Assembly (NCBI RefSeq): GCF_900250075.1
Contig: NZ_LT977071.1
Span: forward strand, 908,138-972,137
From: Cupriavidus taiwanensis
GTDB lineage: Bacteria > Pseudomonadota > Gammaproteobacteria > Burkholderiales > Burkholderiaceae
Direction: 5' to 3'
Length of the DNA: 64,000 nt
Made by a program: the position numbers and the translations under genes. The notes under the pieces are model-generated. The model saw only the letters and a list, made by a program, of their open reading frames with translations, was not told where the DNA came from and did not search any database. Within the stretch, counting starts at the first letter, position 1, and each line of letters starts with the position of its first letter. Below are positions 55,976 to 64,000 of this stretch, in pieces.

Positions 55976-56577
55976 TCGACAGCCTCAAGATACGGACGCA
56001 TGACGTTGGCAACACGACAAAGCTTGGCATAGTGCCAAAGCTCGTCCGCCGATGCCTTCTGTTGTGCCCGCGCATCCCTGAGGGCTTCCAGTGCCACGTC
56101 GAGGCCTACCTTGTTGCGGTGCTTGAAGCAATCTGCAACCGTTCGGGCGGCGCTATAGACCCGCAGCGGAATTCCGTCGCGCTCGACCACGTCAATGCCT
56201 GCCGAGAAGACATCGTCGGCAACCTGGATCATCTTGATCGGTGGAAAATCGATTCTTGGCGCATGGCTGCCTCGCGGCATCGCAATCCAGACTTCGCGCG
56301 GAAGTTGCGTGGTCAGGCCATGGAACTGGAGCGCTGTCAGCAGGCAGAAGACAGCTTGCGGCACCCGGGTGGCAATGGCGGCCAGGCTCTCATGCTCCGA
56401 GCGCGGATCATTCGACAGCCGGTAAATGCCCCGATCGATTCTTTCGAGCAGCCCGGCGCCGACCATGCGGCTCAGGATGACCCGCGGGACTTCGATGTTG
56501 TCGAGATCGGCGGGGCGCAGCATGCCTTTCCTGGAGGCCAGGTCAAGGACGCGTTGGGTTTGGCGGTTGTGCGGCAT
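55972..56577 (-). CDS. AbiEi-type antitoxin and autoregulator
   Basis: The 201-residue protein starts MPHNRQTQRVLDLASRKGML, a typical AbiEi beginning. It has a winged-helix DNA-binding N-terminus (LRPADLDNIEVPRVILSRMVGAGLLERIDRGIYRL) and a C-terminal antitoxin domain (QFHGLTTQLPREVWIAMPRG, RVYSAARTVADCFKHRNKVG). It represses its own operon. The ATG at 56577 was preferred over a TTG at 56619. Confidence 0.9.
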   Translation of the reverse strand: MPHNRQTQRVLDLASRKGMLRPADLDNIEVPRVILSRMVGAGLLERIDRGIYRLSNDPRSEHESLAAIATRVPQAVFCLLTALQFHGLTTQLPREVWIAMPRGSHAPRIDFPPIKMIQVADDVFSAGIDVVERDGIPLRVYSAARTVADCFKHRNKVGLDVALEALRDARAQQKASADELWHYAKLCRVANVMRPYLEAVE

Positions 56578-56589
56578 GACGGCCACAGT

Positions 56590-56639
56590 ATGTTCCGTTT
56601 TTTCGTTGGTTTCAAGCAAGTGACGAAAAAATGGAACAT
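56590..56639. promoter_or_regulatory. Inverted-repeat operator of the AbiE operon
   Basis: Two 17-bp arms, ATGTTCCGTTTTTTCGT (56590-56606) and ACGAAAAAATGGAACAT (56623-56639), are inverted copies with one mismatch and a 16-bp spacer. They lie just upstream of the antitoxin start, where AbiEi dimers are known to bind inverted repeats in other systems. Confidence 0.85.
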
Positions 56640-56679
56640 TTTTGTGACCGCAGGCGAACCCCTGCGGTGTGAGACGTGC

Positions 56680-57141
56680 TTACCCAGCCGCCAGACTAAC
56701 CCCACCCACGCCCGCCGCCGCCTTCCCATCCTTCCCATACAACCCCGCATCCCCGCCACTATGCTGGCGCAGCGCCTGGATGGCTTCACGGGTGAAGTCG
56801 AGATGGGCGTCCACCACCGCCCCGTTGAGCGCATTGGCGTCACGCGCGGTGCGGGCCGCAAAGATCAGCCCGCGCCAGGCATCGGCCACGGCCGGTTCGA
56901 CCTGGCGGCCGAGCAGTTGGCCTTCGGGGCCGGCGCGCAGGCCCAGCGCGCCCATCTGGGCTTCGCGGGCCTTGAGCTGGCGGGACAAAGCCTGGCCCAG
57001 TTCGACCTTGCGCGTCAGCAGCCCGCTCAGGGACTGGAAGTCGCCCCGCTTGAGGGCGTCGCGCTCTTCGGCGAGGAGTTGGCCGAAGGCGTGGATGCCT
57101 TCGGTTTCGCGCTGCAGGGACTGGATCAGGCTCTGGCTCAT
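56680..57141 (-). CDS. flgN: Flagellar export chaperone FlgN
   Basis: The 153-residue helical protein begins MSQSLIQSLQRETEGIHAFGQLLAEERDALKRGD, typical of FlgN, the chaperone for hook-filament junction proteins FlgK and FlgL. It starts 5 bp after flgM ends. The C-terminal tail is Gly/Ala rich. It is the last gene of the flgMN unit and faces the AbiE promoter. Confidence 0.88.
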   Translation of the reverse strand: MSQSLIQSLQRETEGIHAFGQLLAEERDALKRGDFQSLSGLLTRKVELGQALSRQLKAREAQMGALGLRAGPEGQLLGRQVEPAVADAWRGLIFAARTARDANALNGAVVDAHLDFTREAIQALRQHSGGDAGLYGKDGKAAAGVGGVSLAAG

Positions 57142-57146
57142 GATGG

Positions 57147-57458
57147 CTATTTGGGGTCGGCCTGGCCGAGCTCGCGCAGGGTGGCGAGCAGGCCATCGGC
57201 AATCTTGCCCGGGTCGATGCGGATCCGGCCTTCGGCGATGGCCTGGCGGATCTCTTCGACCTTGGCGGTATCGATATCGTCGTCGGCCGGCTGGGCCAGG
57301 CGGGCGCTGATGTCGCGCACCTGGGCGGCCAGCGGGCTGACGCTCAGGCCGGCGGACGGCGCGGCCGCATCGGCGGCGGCCGGGGCGGCATGGGGCCGGG
57401 CGGCGTCGCCAGCGGCGGCGTCGGCCGGACGGGACGAGGTGGAGTGGTTGATCTTCAC
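57147..57458 (-). CDS. flgM: Anti-sigma-28 factor FlgM
   Basis: The 103-residue protein begins MKINHSTSSRP and has a disordered Ala/Pro-rich N-terminal half. The C-terminal FliA-binding helices follow (IDTAKVEEIRQAIAEGRIRIDPGKIADGLL). It blocks sigma-28 until it is exported through the finished hook. It leads flgN. Confidence 0.93.
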   Translation of the reverse strand: MKINHSTSSRPADAAAGDAARPHAAPAAADAAAPSAGLSVSPLAAQVRDISARLAQPADDDIDTAKVEEIRQAIAEGRIRIDPGKIADGLLATLRELGQADPK

Positions 57459-57486
57459 GGGGCGATCCTTGCTGGTTTCCTATGGC

Positions 57487-57513
57487 ATTACGGACGCGCA
57501 GGCGAATTCTTTA
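57487..57513 (-). promoter_or_regulatory. Candidate sigma-28 promoter for flgMN
   Basis: On the minus strand TAAA (57513-57510) is followed after 15 bases by TCCGTAAT (57494-57487). This is close to the sigma-28 pattern TAAA-N15-GCCGATAA. It lies 29-55 bp upstream of the flgM start. Confidence 0.35.
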
Positions 57514-57621
57514 GGGCGCCTGGCCCGGATTTGCTGCGCGGCGGCTGCGGCGGCATTTTCGCACGCCGCCTGCCCCGGGATTCCAGTCAATTCAGCCACG
57601 ATTACAGCACCTGGCGCACGG

Positions 57622-58398
57622 TCATTGCAGCACGACGGTGTCGCCGCTGCGCACCAGGCCATTGACCACCTGGCCGTTGCGCAGCCGTACCTGCACGGTA
57701 TTGCCGGTGGCGGCGTCGGCCAGCACCTTGCCTTCGCTGGTGATCTGGAAGGCCTCGCCCTCGACCGCAACGGTGACGGTCTGGCCCTGTCGCACGGCGA
57801 TGGCCTTGCGCAGCAGGTCGGTGCGCAGCGGCGAGCCGGCGGCGATGCGGTTGGCGGTGACGGCCCCGGCCAGCTGCGCCGGGTCGGTGATCACCGCGCG
57901 CGGCAGCGCGCCCAGGTCGCCCTGGCGGACTTCGACCTCGGCCTGGCCGACCGGCTCGCCCGCGCCGAGCGCGCGCGCGGCCACGTAATAGTCGGTCAGC
58001 ACGGAGACACGCGCCTGCATGTAGCGCACCCAGGGCCGCTCACCGCCGCAGCGCACGCCCACCGAAACGCGGCCCCATGGCGAAGCGCCGGCGGGCAGGA
58101 ACGGATCGGGCGCGATGCATTCGGGCGCGCGCCCGCCTGACGGCGGCGCCACCTGCACGCTGACCTTGCCCGGCAGCCCGGCGGTCTGCTGCTGCAGGAA
58201 GCGCTCGACGGCCACCCGCGCGGGGTCTTCGGTGAAGGGGCTGGCGGCGGCGTGGGCGTGGCTGCCGCCATCGTGCGCGGCGGGCGCCTGCATGGCCACC
58301 GGCGTGACCTGTGCCGACGCGGCGGCGGCAGCGCCAAGCAAGTAAGCGCCAAGCGTGGCTTGCACCAGCCGGCGCGCGTTGCGGCAATGCTGTTTCAT
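57622..58398 (-). CDS. flgA: Flagellar P-ring assembly chaperone FlgA
   Basis: The 258-residue protein has a signal peptide (about 1-29, ending ASAQ). It shows the FlgA/SAF-type C-terminal domain: ARALGAGEPVGQAEVEVRQGDL, RIAAGSPLRTDLLRK and VRLRNGQVVNGLVRSGDTVVLQ. FlgA acts in the periplasm to help P-ring (FlgI) assembly. The ATG at 58398 was chosen over a longer frame. It is divergent from flgB. Confidence 0.93.
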   Translation of the reverse strand: MKQHCRNARRLVQATLGAYLLGAAAAASAQVTPVAMQAPAAHDGGSHAHAAASPFTEDPARVAVERFLQQQTAGLPGKVSVQVAPPSGGRAPECIAPDPFLPAGASPWGRVSVGVRCGGERPWVRYMQARVSVLTDYYVAARALGAGEPVGQAEVEVRQGDLGALPRAVITDPAQLAGAVTANRIAAGSPLRTDLLRKAIAVRQGQTVTVAVEGEAFQITSEGKVLADAATGNTVQVRLRNGQVVNGLVRSGDTVVLQ

Positions 58399-58631
58399 CT
58401 GGACTTCCCGGCAAGGACGGCGCACGGCCCCGTGATTGGCTGCGCGCGCCGTATACATCTGTCATCGGGGCCCATTGTAGGCAGCGCCTCGCGCGCGGGC
58501 GGGCCGAAATGCGCGGATTTCCCGTCCTTATTCATCCGATTGGCGTGACAGTACCCCGCCTAAGATGCCAACCCTGAAGAAGCTACGTGCGCTCCGTTGA
58601 CAGGAGCGCTTGTCCAGCACGGAGAGGCCAG
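58399..58631. promoter_or_regulatory. Divergent flgA/flgB control region
   Basis: The 233-bp gap must contain class II (FlhDC-dependent) promoters for flgA and for the flgB-I operon. TTATTCATCCGATTGGCGTGACAG (about 58528-58551) is the most AT-rich stretch. FlhDC boxes could not be placed with confidence. Confidence 0.45.
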
Positions 58632-59039
58632 ATGATTGACAGACTTGATGCGGCGCTACGTTTCCAGCAGGAAGCGCTGAGCCTGCGCAACCAGCGGCAG
58701 TCGGTGATTGCCTCGAACATCGCGCACGCGGACACGCCCGGCTACAAGGCGCGCGACTTTGATTTCTCCAGCACGCTGGCGCAGACCGTGGAGCGCGGCC
58801 ACCGCAACGAGGGCATGTCGCTGTCGACTACCTCGGTGCGCCACCTGCCCGCGCAGGCGCCCGGGCGCGAGGAATTCGACCTGGCCTACCGCATCCCGCT
58901 GCAGTCCAGCGTGGACGGCAACACCGTGGAAATGGATACCGAACGCGTGGCCTTTGCCGACAACGCCGTGCACTTCGAGTCCGGCCTGACGGTGATGAAT
59001 TCCAAGATCAAGACCATGCTGGCGGCAATCCAGCAGTAA
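58632..59039 (+). CDS. flgB: Flagellar proximal rod protein FlgB
   Basis: The 135-residue protein has the rod signature ALSLRNQRQSVIASNIAHADTPGYKARDFDF near the N-terminus and a C-terminal helix. FlgB is the first proximal rod protein in the basal body. It is exported by the type III apparatus, so it has no Sec signal. The ATG at 58632 fits the family start. Confidence 0.95.
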   Translation: MIDRLDAALRFQQEALSLRNQRQSVIASNIAHADTPGYKARDFDFSSTLAQTVERGHRNEGMSLSTTSVRHLPAQAPGREEFDLAYRIPLQSSVDGNTVEMDTERVAFADNAVHFESGLTVMNSKIKTMLAAIQQ

Positions 59040-59054
59040 CGCAGGAGCGAACCC

Positions 59055-59462
59055 ATGCCGGCAATGAACATCTTCGACGTCGCGGGCTCGGCCATGGCCG
59101 CGCAGTCGCAGCGCATGAACGTGACTGCGTCCAACCTGGCCAACGCCGACAGCGTGGTCAGCCCCGACGGCCAGGCCTACCGCGCCAAGCAGGTGGTGTT
59201 CGGCATGGCGCCCACGCCGGGGCAGACCGATATCGGCGGCGTGCAGGTGCAGGGCGTGAGCGAGGATCCGTCGCCCCCGCGCATGGTGCACAACCCCACG
59301 CATCCGATGGCCAATGCGCAGGGCTATGTGGTGATGCCCAACGTCAACCCGGTGGAGGAGATGGTCAACATGATCTCGGCCTCGCGCTCCTACCAGGCCA
59401 ACGTGGAAGTGCTCAACACCGCCAAGAACATGATGCTCAAGACGCTGACGATCGGCCAGTAA
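59055..59462 (+). CDS. flgC: Flagellar proximal rod protein FlgC
   Basis: The 135-residue protein has [22 protein letters not shown] and the C-terminal [35 protein letters not shown] helix of rod proteins. It forms the proximal rod with FlgB and FlgF. It follows flgB by 15 bp. Confidence 0.95.
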   Translation: MPAMNIFDVAGSAMAAQSQRMNVTASNLANADSVVSPDGQAYRAKQVVFGMAPTPGQTDIGGVQVQGVSEDPSPPRMVHNPTHPMANAQGYVVMPNVNPVEEMVNMISASRSYQANVEVLNTAKNMMLKTLTIGQ

Positions 59463-59520
59463 AACGCCCCGGCCCATCACGGCAACGGCTCCATCCGCAC
59501 CTCGCACACAAGCAACTGAC

Positions 59521-60186
59521 ATGACCACCACCTCGCCGGTAGGCAGCAATACGCAAGGCATCAACGACGCGCTGAAGAGCGGCAGCGCCAGCGCGTCCGA
59601 GCTGCAGAACAACTTCCTGACCATGCTCGTCACGCAGATGAACAACCAGGATCCGCTCAACCCGATGGACAACGCGCAGCTGACCTCGCAGCTGGCGCAG
59701 ATCAGCACGGTCAGCGGCATGCAGACCATGAACGCGACGCTGTCGCAGCTGCTGGGGCAGGTCAGCGCCAGCCGCGCCATGGATTCCGCGGCGCTGATCG
59801 GCCGTACCGTGATGGTGCCGGGCAAGCAGGTCTCGGTGGAAGGCGGCGTGCCGGGCAAGATCGGCGTGGACCTGCCGTCTACCGCGGATGCGGTCACCGT
59901 CGACGTGCTCGACAAGGACGGCAACGTGGTGCGCACCATCGACATGAAGGGCCAGACCGCGGGCGTGCACAACATCGCGTGGGACGGCAAGAACAACGCC
60001 GGCGTGGCGGTGGCCGACGGCGACTACACCTTCAAGGTGAGCGCCACTGCCAACGGCACCTCGGTGAAGCCGGTGGCGCTGGTGTACGGCAAGGTCGAGA
60101 GCATCAGCGGCGACGCCAGCGGCGTGCTGGTGGACCTGGGCGACGGCCAGACCGCCAACGTCGACGACGTGCGCCGCATTCTCTAA
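59521..60186 (+). CDS. flgD: Hook assembly scaffold protein FlgD
   Basis: The 221-residue protein shows ELQNNFLTMLVTQMNNQDPLNPMDNAQLTSQLAQIS and a FlgD Ig-like domain (GQTAGVHNIAWDGKNNAGVAVADGDYTFKV). It caps the growing hook and is not in the finished flagellum. It precedes the hook gene flgE. Confidence 0.95.
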   Translation: MTTTSPVGSNTQGINDALKSGSASASELQNNFLTMLVTQMNNQDPLNPMDNAQLTSQLAQISTVSGMQTMNATLSQLLGQVSASRAMDSAALIGRTVMVPGKQVSVEGGVPGKIGVDLPSTADAVTVDVLDKDGNVVRTIDMKGQTAGVHNIAWDGKNNAGVAVADGDYTFKVSATANGTSVKPVALVYGKVESISGDASGVLVDLGDGQTANVDDVRRIL

Positions 60187-60255
60187 TACGCAGGTGCCGG
60201 CAGCGCGCGGGCGCCAGGCCGGCTTCAACCACAGCCTAGATAAAAGGAAGCAATC

Positions 60256-61482
60256 ATGGGTTTCGGTCAAGGGGTAAGCGGCCTGAACGCCGCCGCGTCC
60301 AACCTGGACGTGATCGGCAACAACATCGCCAATGCCAATACGGTTGGCTACAAGCAATCGGCCGCGCAGTTCGCCGACGTCTACGCGGGCACCAAGATCG
60401 GCCTGGGCGTGCGCGTGAACTCGGTGGTGCAGTCGTTCAACCAGGGCAATATCGAGGCTTCGGGCCGGTCCCTGGACGTGGCCATCACCAACGGCAACGG
60501 CTTCTTCCGCATGACCAGCCCTGAAGGCGCGGTCTACTACTCGCGCAACGGCCAGTTCCAGCGCCAGGAAGACGGCCGCATCACCAATATGCAGGGCTTG
60601 CAGGTGACGGGCTATCCGGCCGGCGTGGCCGGCGGCGCCGGCGTGCAGCCGCAGCCGCTGGTGATCAGCAACGCGCAGATGGAGCCGCGCGCCACCAGCA
60701 GCATCACCGCCAAGTTCCAGCTCGATTCGCGCGCCACCGTGCCGACGCAGGCGTTTGCCAGCGCGCCCGGCGTGCCGCCGACCAGCAACATGTTCAACTA
60801 CAGCACGGCGATCAACGTCTATGACTCGCTGGGCAACAAGCAGCAGCTGATGGCGTACTTCGCCAAGTCGGGCGCTGCGCCCACCGTGCCGGGCGGCACC
60901 GACTGGCAGATGTACGTGACCGACGTCAACGGCAACACCGTCGGCGGCGCGCCGGTCACGCTGTCGTTCGACAACGCCGGCGCGCTGCAGGCGCCGGGCG
61001 CGGGCGCGGTCACGCTGACCCAGCCGGCGGCCAACGGTGCCCAGGCCATGGCCATGCGCCTGGACCTGACCGGCACCACCCAGTTCGGCGCCGACAACGA
61101 CGTCAAGCAACTCAGCCAGAACGGCTATACCTCGGGCAGCCTGCTGGGCTTCTCGGTCAACGGCGACGGCACCATCACCGGCAACTATTCCAACGAGCAG
61201 ACCAAGCCGCTGGGCCAGATCGTGATGGCCGCGTTCGGCAACGTCGAAGGCCTGAAGCCCGAGGGCGACAACGTGTGGTCCGCCACCGGCGCGTCCGGCC
61301 AGCCGCTGCTCGGCGTGGCCGGCGGCAGCCTGGGCACGCTGCGCTCGAACGCGGTGGAAGCCTCCAACGTGGACCTGTCCGGCCAGCTGGTCAACCTGAT
61401 CGTGGCCCAGCGCAACTACCAGGCCAACGCGCAGACCATCAAGGCGCAAGACACGGTCATGCAGACCCTGGTGAACCTGTGA
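60256..61482 (+). CDS. flgE: Flagellar hook protein FlgE
   Basis: The 408-residue protein begins MGFGQGVSGLNAAASNLDVIGNNIANANTVGYKQS and ends with the matching VEASNVDLSGQLVNLIVAQRNYQANAQTIKAQD helix. A variable D1/D2 core lies between. The hook joins rod to filament as a universal joint. Length is within the usual range. Confidence 0.96.
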   Translation: MGFGQGVSGLNAAASNLDVIGNNIANANTVGYKQSAAQFADVYAGTKIGLGVRVNSVVQSFNQGNIEASGRSLDVAITNGNGFFRMTSPEGAVYYSRNGQFQRQEDGRITNMQGLQVTGYPAGVAGGAGVQPQPLVISNAQMEPRATSSITAKFQLDSRATVPTQAFASAPGVPPTSNMFNYSTAINVYDSLGNKQQLMAYFAKSGAAPTVPGGTDWQMYVTDVNGNTVGGAPVTLSFDNAGALQAPGAGAVTLTQPAANGAQAMAMRLDLTGTTQFGADNDVKQLSQNGYTSGSLLGFSVNGDGTITGNYSNEQTKPLGQIVMAAFGNVEGLKPEGDNVWSATGASGQPLLGVAGGSLGTLRSNAVEASNVDLSGQLVNLIVAQRNYQANAQTIKAQDTVMQTLVNL

Positions 61483-61508
61483 TTGCCACGCTGAGCTGAG
61501 CCGCCGCC

Positions 61509-62252
61509 ATGGACCGCATGATCTACACCGCCCTGTCGGGCGCCAAGCAGATACTCGACCAGCAAGCGGCGGTATCGAACAACCTCGCCAACGTCTCGAC
61601 GCCGGCGTTCCGCGCCCAGGTCAACCTGTACCGCGCGGTGCCGGTGGTCGGGGCGGAGGCCGGCACGCGCGCCTTCACGCTGGCGTCCACGCCGGGTGCC
61701 GACATGCGCGCCGGGCCGCTGACCTACACCGGCCGCGCGCTCGACGTGGCGCTGCAGGGCAATGGCTGGCTGGTGGTGCAGGCGCCGGACGGCAGCGAGG
61801 CCTATACCCGCGCCGGCGCGCTGCAGGTGGCGCAGGACGGCCAGGTGCAGACCCTCTCCGGCCTGCCGGTGATGGGCGACGGCGGTCCGCTGGCGGTGCC
61901 GCCGGGCTCGCAGGTGACGATCGGCACCGACGGCACCATCACCGCGCGCGGCCCGGGCGAAGCCTCGGCCGGGCTGGCGCAGGTGGGCCGGCTGCGCGTG
62001 GTCAACCCGCCCAACGACGCCATCGCCCGCGGCGATGACGGCCTGTTCCGCCTGCGCCCCGGCGCGCAGCCGCTCGAGGCCGACCCCACCGTGCGCGTGA
62101 TCTCGGGCGCGCTCGAAGGCAGCAACGTCAACCCGACCGAAGCCATGGTGGAGATGATCGCCAATGCGCGCCGCTTCGAGATGCAGATGAAGATGATCCA
62201 GGGCGCCGACGGCAACGAGCAGCGCGCCAACCAGCTGCTCTCGACCAACTGA
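61509..62252 (+). CDS. flgF: Flagellar proximal rod protein FlgF
   Basis: The 247-residue protein has [37 protein letters not shown] at the N-terminus and [26 protein letters not shown] near the end. It is part of the proximal rod. It follows flgE by 26 bp and precedes flgG. Confidence 0.95.
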   Translation: MDRMIYTALSGAKQILDQQAAVSNNLANVSTPAFRAQVNLYRAVPVVGAEAGTRAFTLASTPGADMRAGPLTYTGRALDVALQGNGWLVVQAPDGSEAYTRAGALQVAQDGQVQTLSGLPVMGDGGPLAVPPGSQVTIGTDGTITARGPGEASAGLAQVGRLRVVNPPNDAIARGDDGLFRLRPGAQPLEADPTVRVISGALEGSNVNPTEAMVEMIANARRFEMQMKMIQGADGNEQRANQLLSTN

Positions 62253-62313
62253 ACCGAATGACCGGCCGGCACGGCGTTGTCGTGCCGGCCCACAGCACCC
62301 ACCAAGGACCCAC

Positions 62314-63099
62314 ATGATCCGCTCTCTCTGGATTGCCAAGACCGGCCTCGATGCGCAGCAGACGCAGATGGACGTGATCTCGAACAACCTGGCCAACGTG
62401 TCGACCAACGGCTTCAAGCGCGGCCGCGCGGTGTTCGAGGAACTGATGTACCAGACCATCCGCCAGCCCGGTGCGCTGTCGTCGGACCAGACCACGCTGC
62501 CCTCGGGCATGCAGCTGGGCACCGGCGTGCGCCCGGTGGCGACCGAGCGCATCCACACCCAGGGCAATCCGCAGCAGACCGGCAATGCCAAGGACGTGGC
62601 CATCCTGGGCCAGGGCTTCTTCCAGGTGGCGCTGCCCGACGGCACCACCGCCTATACCCGCGACGGCTCGTTCCAGGTGGACCAGAACGGCCAGCTGGTC
62701 ACGTCCAGCGGCTTCGTGATCCAGCCCGCCATCACCATCCCGGCCAACACGCTGTCGATGACCATCGGCCGCGACGGCACGGTGTCGGTGACGCAGCCGG
62801 GCTCCAGCGCCAACGTGCAGGTGGGGCAGCTGCAGCTGGCCACCTTCATGAACCCGGCCGGCCTGGAAAGCATGGGCGAGAACCTGTACGTGCAGACCGA
62901 TGCGTCGGGCGCGCCCAACACCACCGTGCCGGGCCTGAACGGCGCGGGCGTGGTGCAGCAGAACTATGTCGAGGCGTCCAACGTCAACGTGGTCGAGGAA
63001 CTGGTCAGCATGATCCAGACCCAGCGCGCGTACGAGATCAACAGCAAGGCGGTGCAGGCCTCCGACCAGATGCTGCAGCGCCTGGCGCAACTGGGTTGA
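62314..63099 (+). CDS. flgG: Flagellar distal rod protein FlgG
   Basis: The 261-residue protein has [42 protein letters not shown] at the start and [36 protein letters not shown] at the end, the strongest FlgG markers. It forms the distal rod under the hook. It is followed by flgH after 11 bp. Confidence 0.96.
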   Translation: MIRSLWIAKTGLDAQQTQMDVISNNLANVSTNGFKRGRAVFEELMYQTIRQPGALSSDQTTLPSGMQLGTGVRPVATERIHTQGNPQQTGNAKDVAILGQGFFQVALPDGTTAYTRDGSFQVDQNGQLVTSSGFVIQPAITIPANTLSMTIGRDGTVSVTQPGSSANVQVGQLQLATFMNPAGLESMGENLYVQTDASGAPNTTVPGLNGAGVVQQNYVEASNVNVVEELVSMIQTQRAYEINSKAVQASDQMLQRLAQLG

Positions 63100-63110
63100 C
63101 TGGTGTGAAC

Positions 63111-63809
63111 ATGGCCACCTTGCTTTCCCGCCTGGGCGCGCGTGCGCTGGTTTGCCTGGCCGGCGTGGCAATGCTGGCCGCGAGCGGCTGCGCGCTGATG
63201 CCGCGCGAGCCGCTGGTGCAGATGCCGACCACGGCGCGCGCCGAGCCGCGCCCGATCGGCCCGGCTTCCGGCTCGATCTACCAGTCGTCGTACGCCGGCA
63301 ATCCGCTGTTCGAGGACCGCCGCCCGCGCAACGTGGGCGACATCCTGACCATCCTCATCACCGAGAACGTCAACGCCAGCAAGAACTCCGGCACCAACAC
63401 CAGCCGCAGCGGCAACGCCGCGCTGGCGTTCGAGTCCGTGCCGCGCGCGCTGGGCGGCCTGTTCGGCGCCAGCCAGAACGCCAACATCAACGGCGCCAAC
63501 ACCATGAAGGCCAGCGGCGGCGCCAGCGCGGCCAACACCTTCAACGGCACCATCACCGTGACCGTGCTGGAAGTGCTGGCCAACGGCAACCTGGTGGTCT
63601 CCGGCGAAAAGCAGATGGCCATCAACCAGGGCGCCGAGTTCATCCGTTTCTCGGGCGTGGTCAATCCCCGCACCATCACCGGCGACAACGCCGTGCTGTC
63701 GACGCAGGTCGCCGATGCGCGCATCGAATACACCGCCAAGGGGGTGATCGACGAAGCGCAGAACATGGGCTGGCTGCAGCGCTTCTTCCTCAATGTTTCT
63801 CCGTTCTGA
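63111..63809 (+). CDS. flgH: Flagellar L-ring protein FlgH
   Basis: The protein has 232 residues from the ATG at 63111; a GTG two codons earlier is possible. It is an outer-membrane lipoprotein with a signal peptide ending AASGC (Cys27). FlgH features are [57 protein letters not shown] and a C-terminal [13 protein letters not shown]. It forms the L ring around the rod. Confidence 0.95.
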   Translation: MATLLSRLGARALVCLAGVAMLAASGCALMPREPLVQMPTTARAEPRPIGPASGSIYQSSYAGNPLFEDRRPRNVGDILTILITENVNASKNSGTNTSRSGNAALAFESVPRALGGLFGASQNANINGANTMKASGGASAANTFNGTITVTVLEVLANGNLVVSGEKQMAINQGAEFIRFSGVVNPRTITGDNAVLSTQVADARIEYTAKGVIDEAQNMGWLQRFFLNVSPF

Positions 63810-63816
63810 CCGCGCC

Positions 63817-64000
63817 ATGTCTGCCCAGATGCTCGCTCGTTTCCTGTCCCGCCTGCTGCGGCTGACCATGGTCAGCCTGGCGCTGGGCGTGGCCTTTGGC
63901 GCCTTTGCCACCAGTGCCAAGGCCGAGCGCCTGAAGAACCTGGCCACCTTCCAGGGCGTGCGCGACAACCCGCTGGTCGGCTACGGCCTGGTGGTGGGGC
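63817..64000 (+). CDS. flgI: Flagellar P-ring protein FlgI (partial, 5' end)
   Basis: Only the first 61 codons are in the window. They read MSAQMLARFLSRLLRLTMVS, a signal peptide ending near SAKAERLKN, then LATFQGVRDNPLVGYGLVVG, the typical FlgI mature start. FlgI makes the periplasmic P ring. The gene continues past the right edge. Confidence 0.92.
   Translation, partial: MSAQMLARFLSRLLRLTMVSLALGVAFGAFATSAKAERLKNLATFQGVRDNPLVGYGLVVG

Noticed and set aside
1..64000. CRISPR arrays, tRNA or rRNA genes, complete insertion sequences
   Set aside because: No regularly spaced repeats, no cloverleaf-type segments and no transposase frames were noticed on either strand.

Overview
The window is high-GC DNA whose gene order and protein style fit a Burkholderiaceae beta-proteobacterium close to Cupriavidus/Ralstonia. 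Supporting points are the Bug-type TctC binding protein, the short H-NS-like protein, the 526-residue isocitrate lyase, and the flhDC - mot - che - flhBAFG-fliA-flhE - flgNM - flgA - flgBCDEFGHI arrangement. The placement is inference from gene content. No tRNA, rRNA, CRISPR array, intact insertion sequence or replication origin was seen.

Region 1 (1-9.8 kb) looks like a sugar-acid catabolic locus. It has a 2-keto-3-deoxy-L-arabonate dehydratase-like gene cut by the window edge, two LysR regulators, a TctC/Bug periplasmic binding protein, a PdxA-like dehydrogenase, an enolase-superfamily dehydratase resembling L-rhamnonate dehydratase, a DUF3016-like exported protein, an IlvD/Edd dehydratase close to L-arabonate dehydratases, and an MFS transporter. 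A short motif, AGTAGCnnATCG, occurs upstream of both tctC and the IlvD/Edd gene.

Region 2 (9.8-17.5 kb) holds housekeeping and orphan genes: two small conserved-looking unknowns, a GNAT acetyltransferase, an alpha/beta-hydrolase lipoprotein, a PadR regulator, a nitronate monooxygenase-type flavoenzyme, a SnoaL-like protein, a tyrosine-recombinase-like protein with altered catalytic residues, galE and an H-NS-like gene.

Region 3 (18-37.5 kb) is chemotaxis and motility control. Three chemoreceptor genes (one Aer-like), a GGDEF/EAL protein, a lone receiver protein and a CheW precede the master regulator flhDC. Then come motAB and cheAWRDBYZ in the usual order. The two later receptors share an almost identical signalling domain.

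Region 4 (37.5-45.1 kb) is an accessory island of visibly lower GC. It holds a 53-bp palindrome-containing repeat, a C4-antisense-RNA-like structured element with a small gene behind it, a two-TM coiled-coil protein, and a minus-strand three-gene run (SEC-C/nuclease-like protein, unknown membrane protein, HEPN-associated/RES-domain protein). This run is the best candidate here for an undescribed defence or toxin system. A frameshifted SnoaL-like remnant lies at the right edge.

Region 5 (45.2-64 kb) has aceA with an upstream 20-bp perfect palindrome, then flhBAFG-fliA-flhE, an AbiE-type toxin-antitoxin pair with a clear inverted-repeat operator, flgN-flgM, flgA, and divergently flgBCDEFGH and the start of flgI. 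Unusual points are an FlhF with about 400 extra C-terminal residues and an FlhG whose P-loop lysine is missing.
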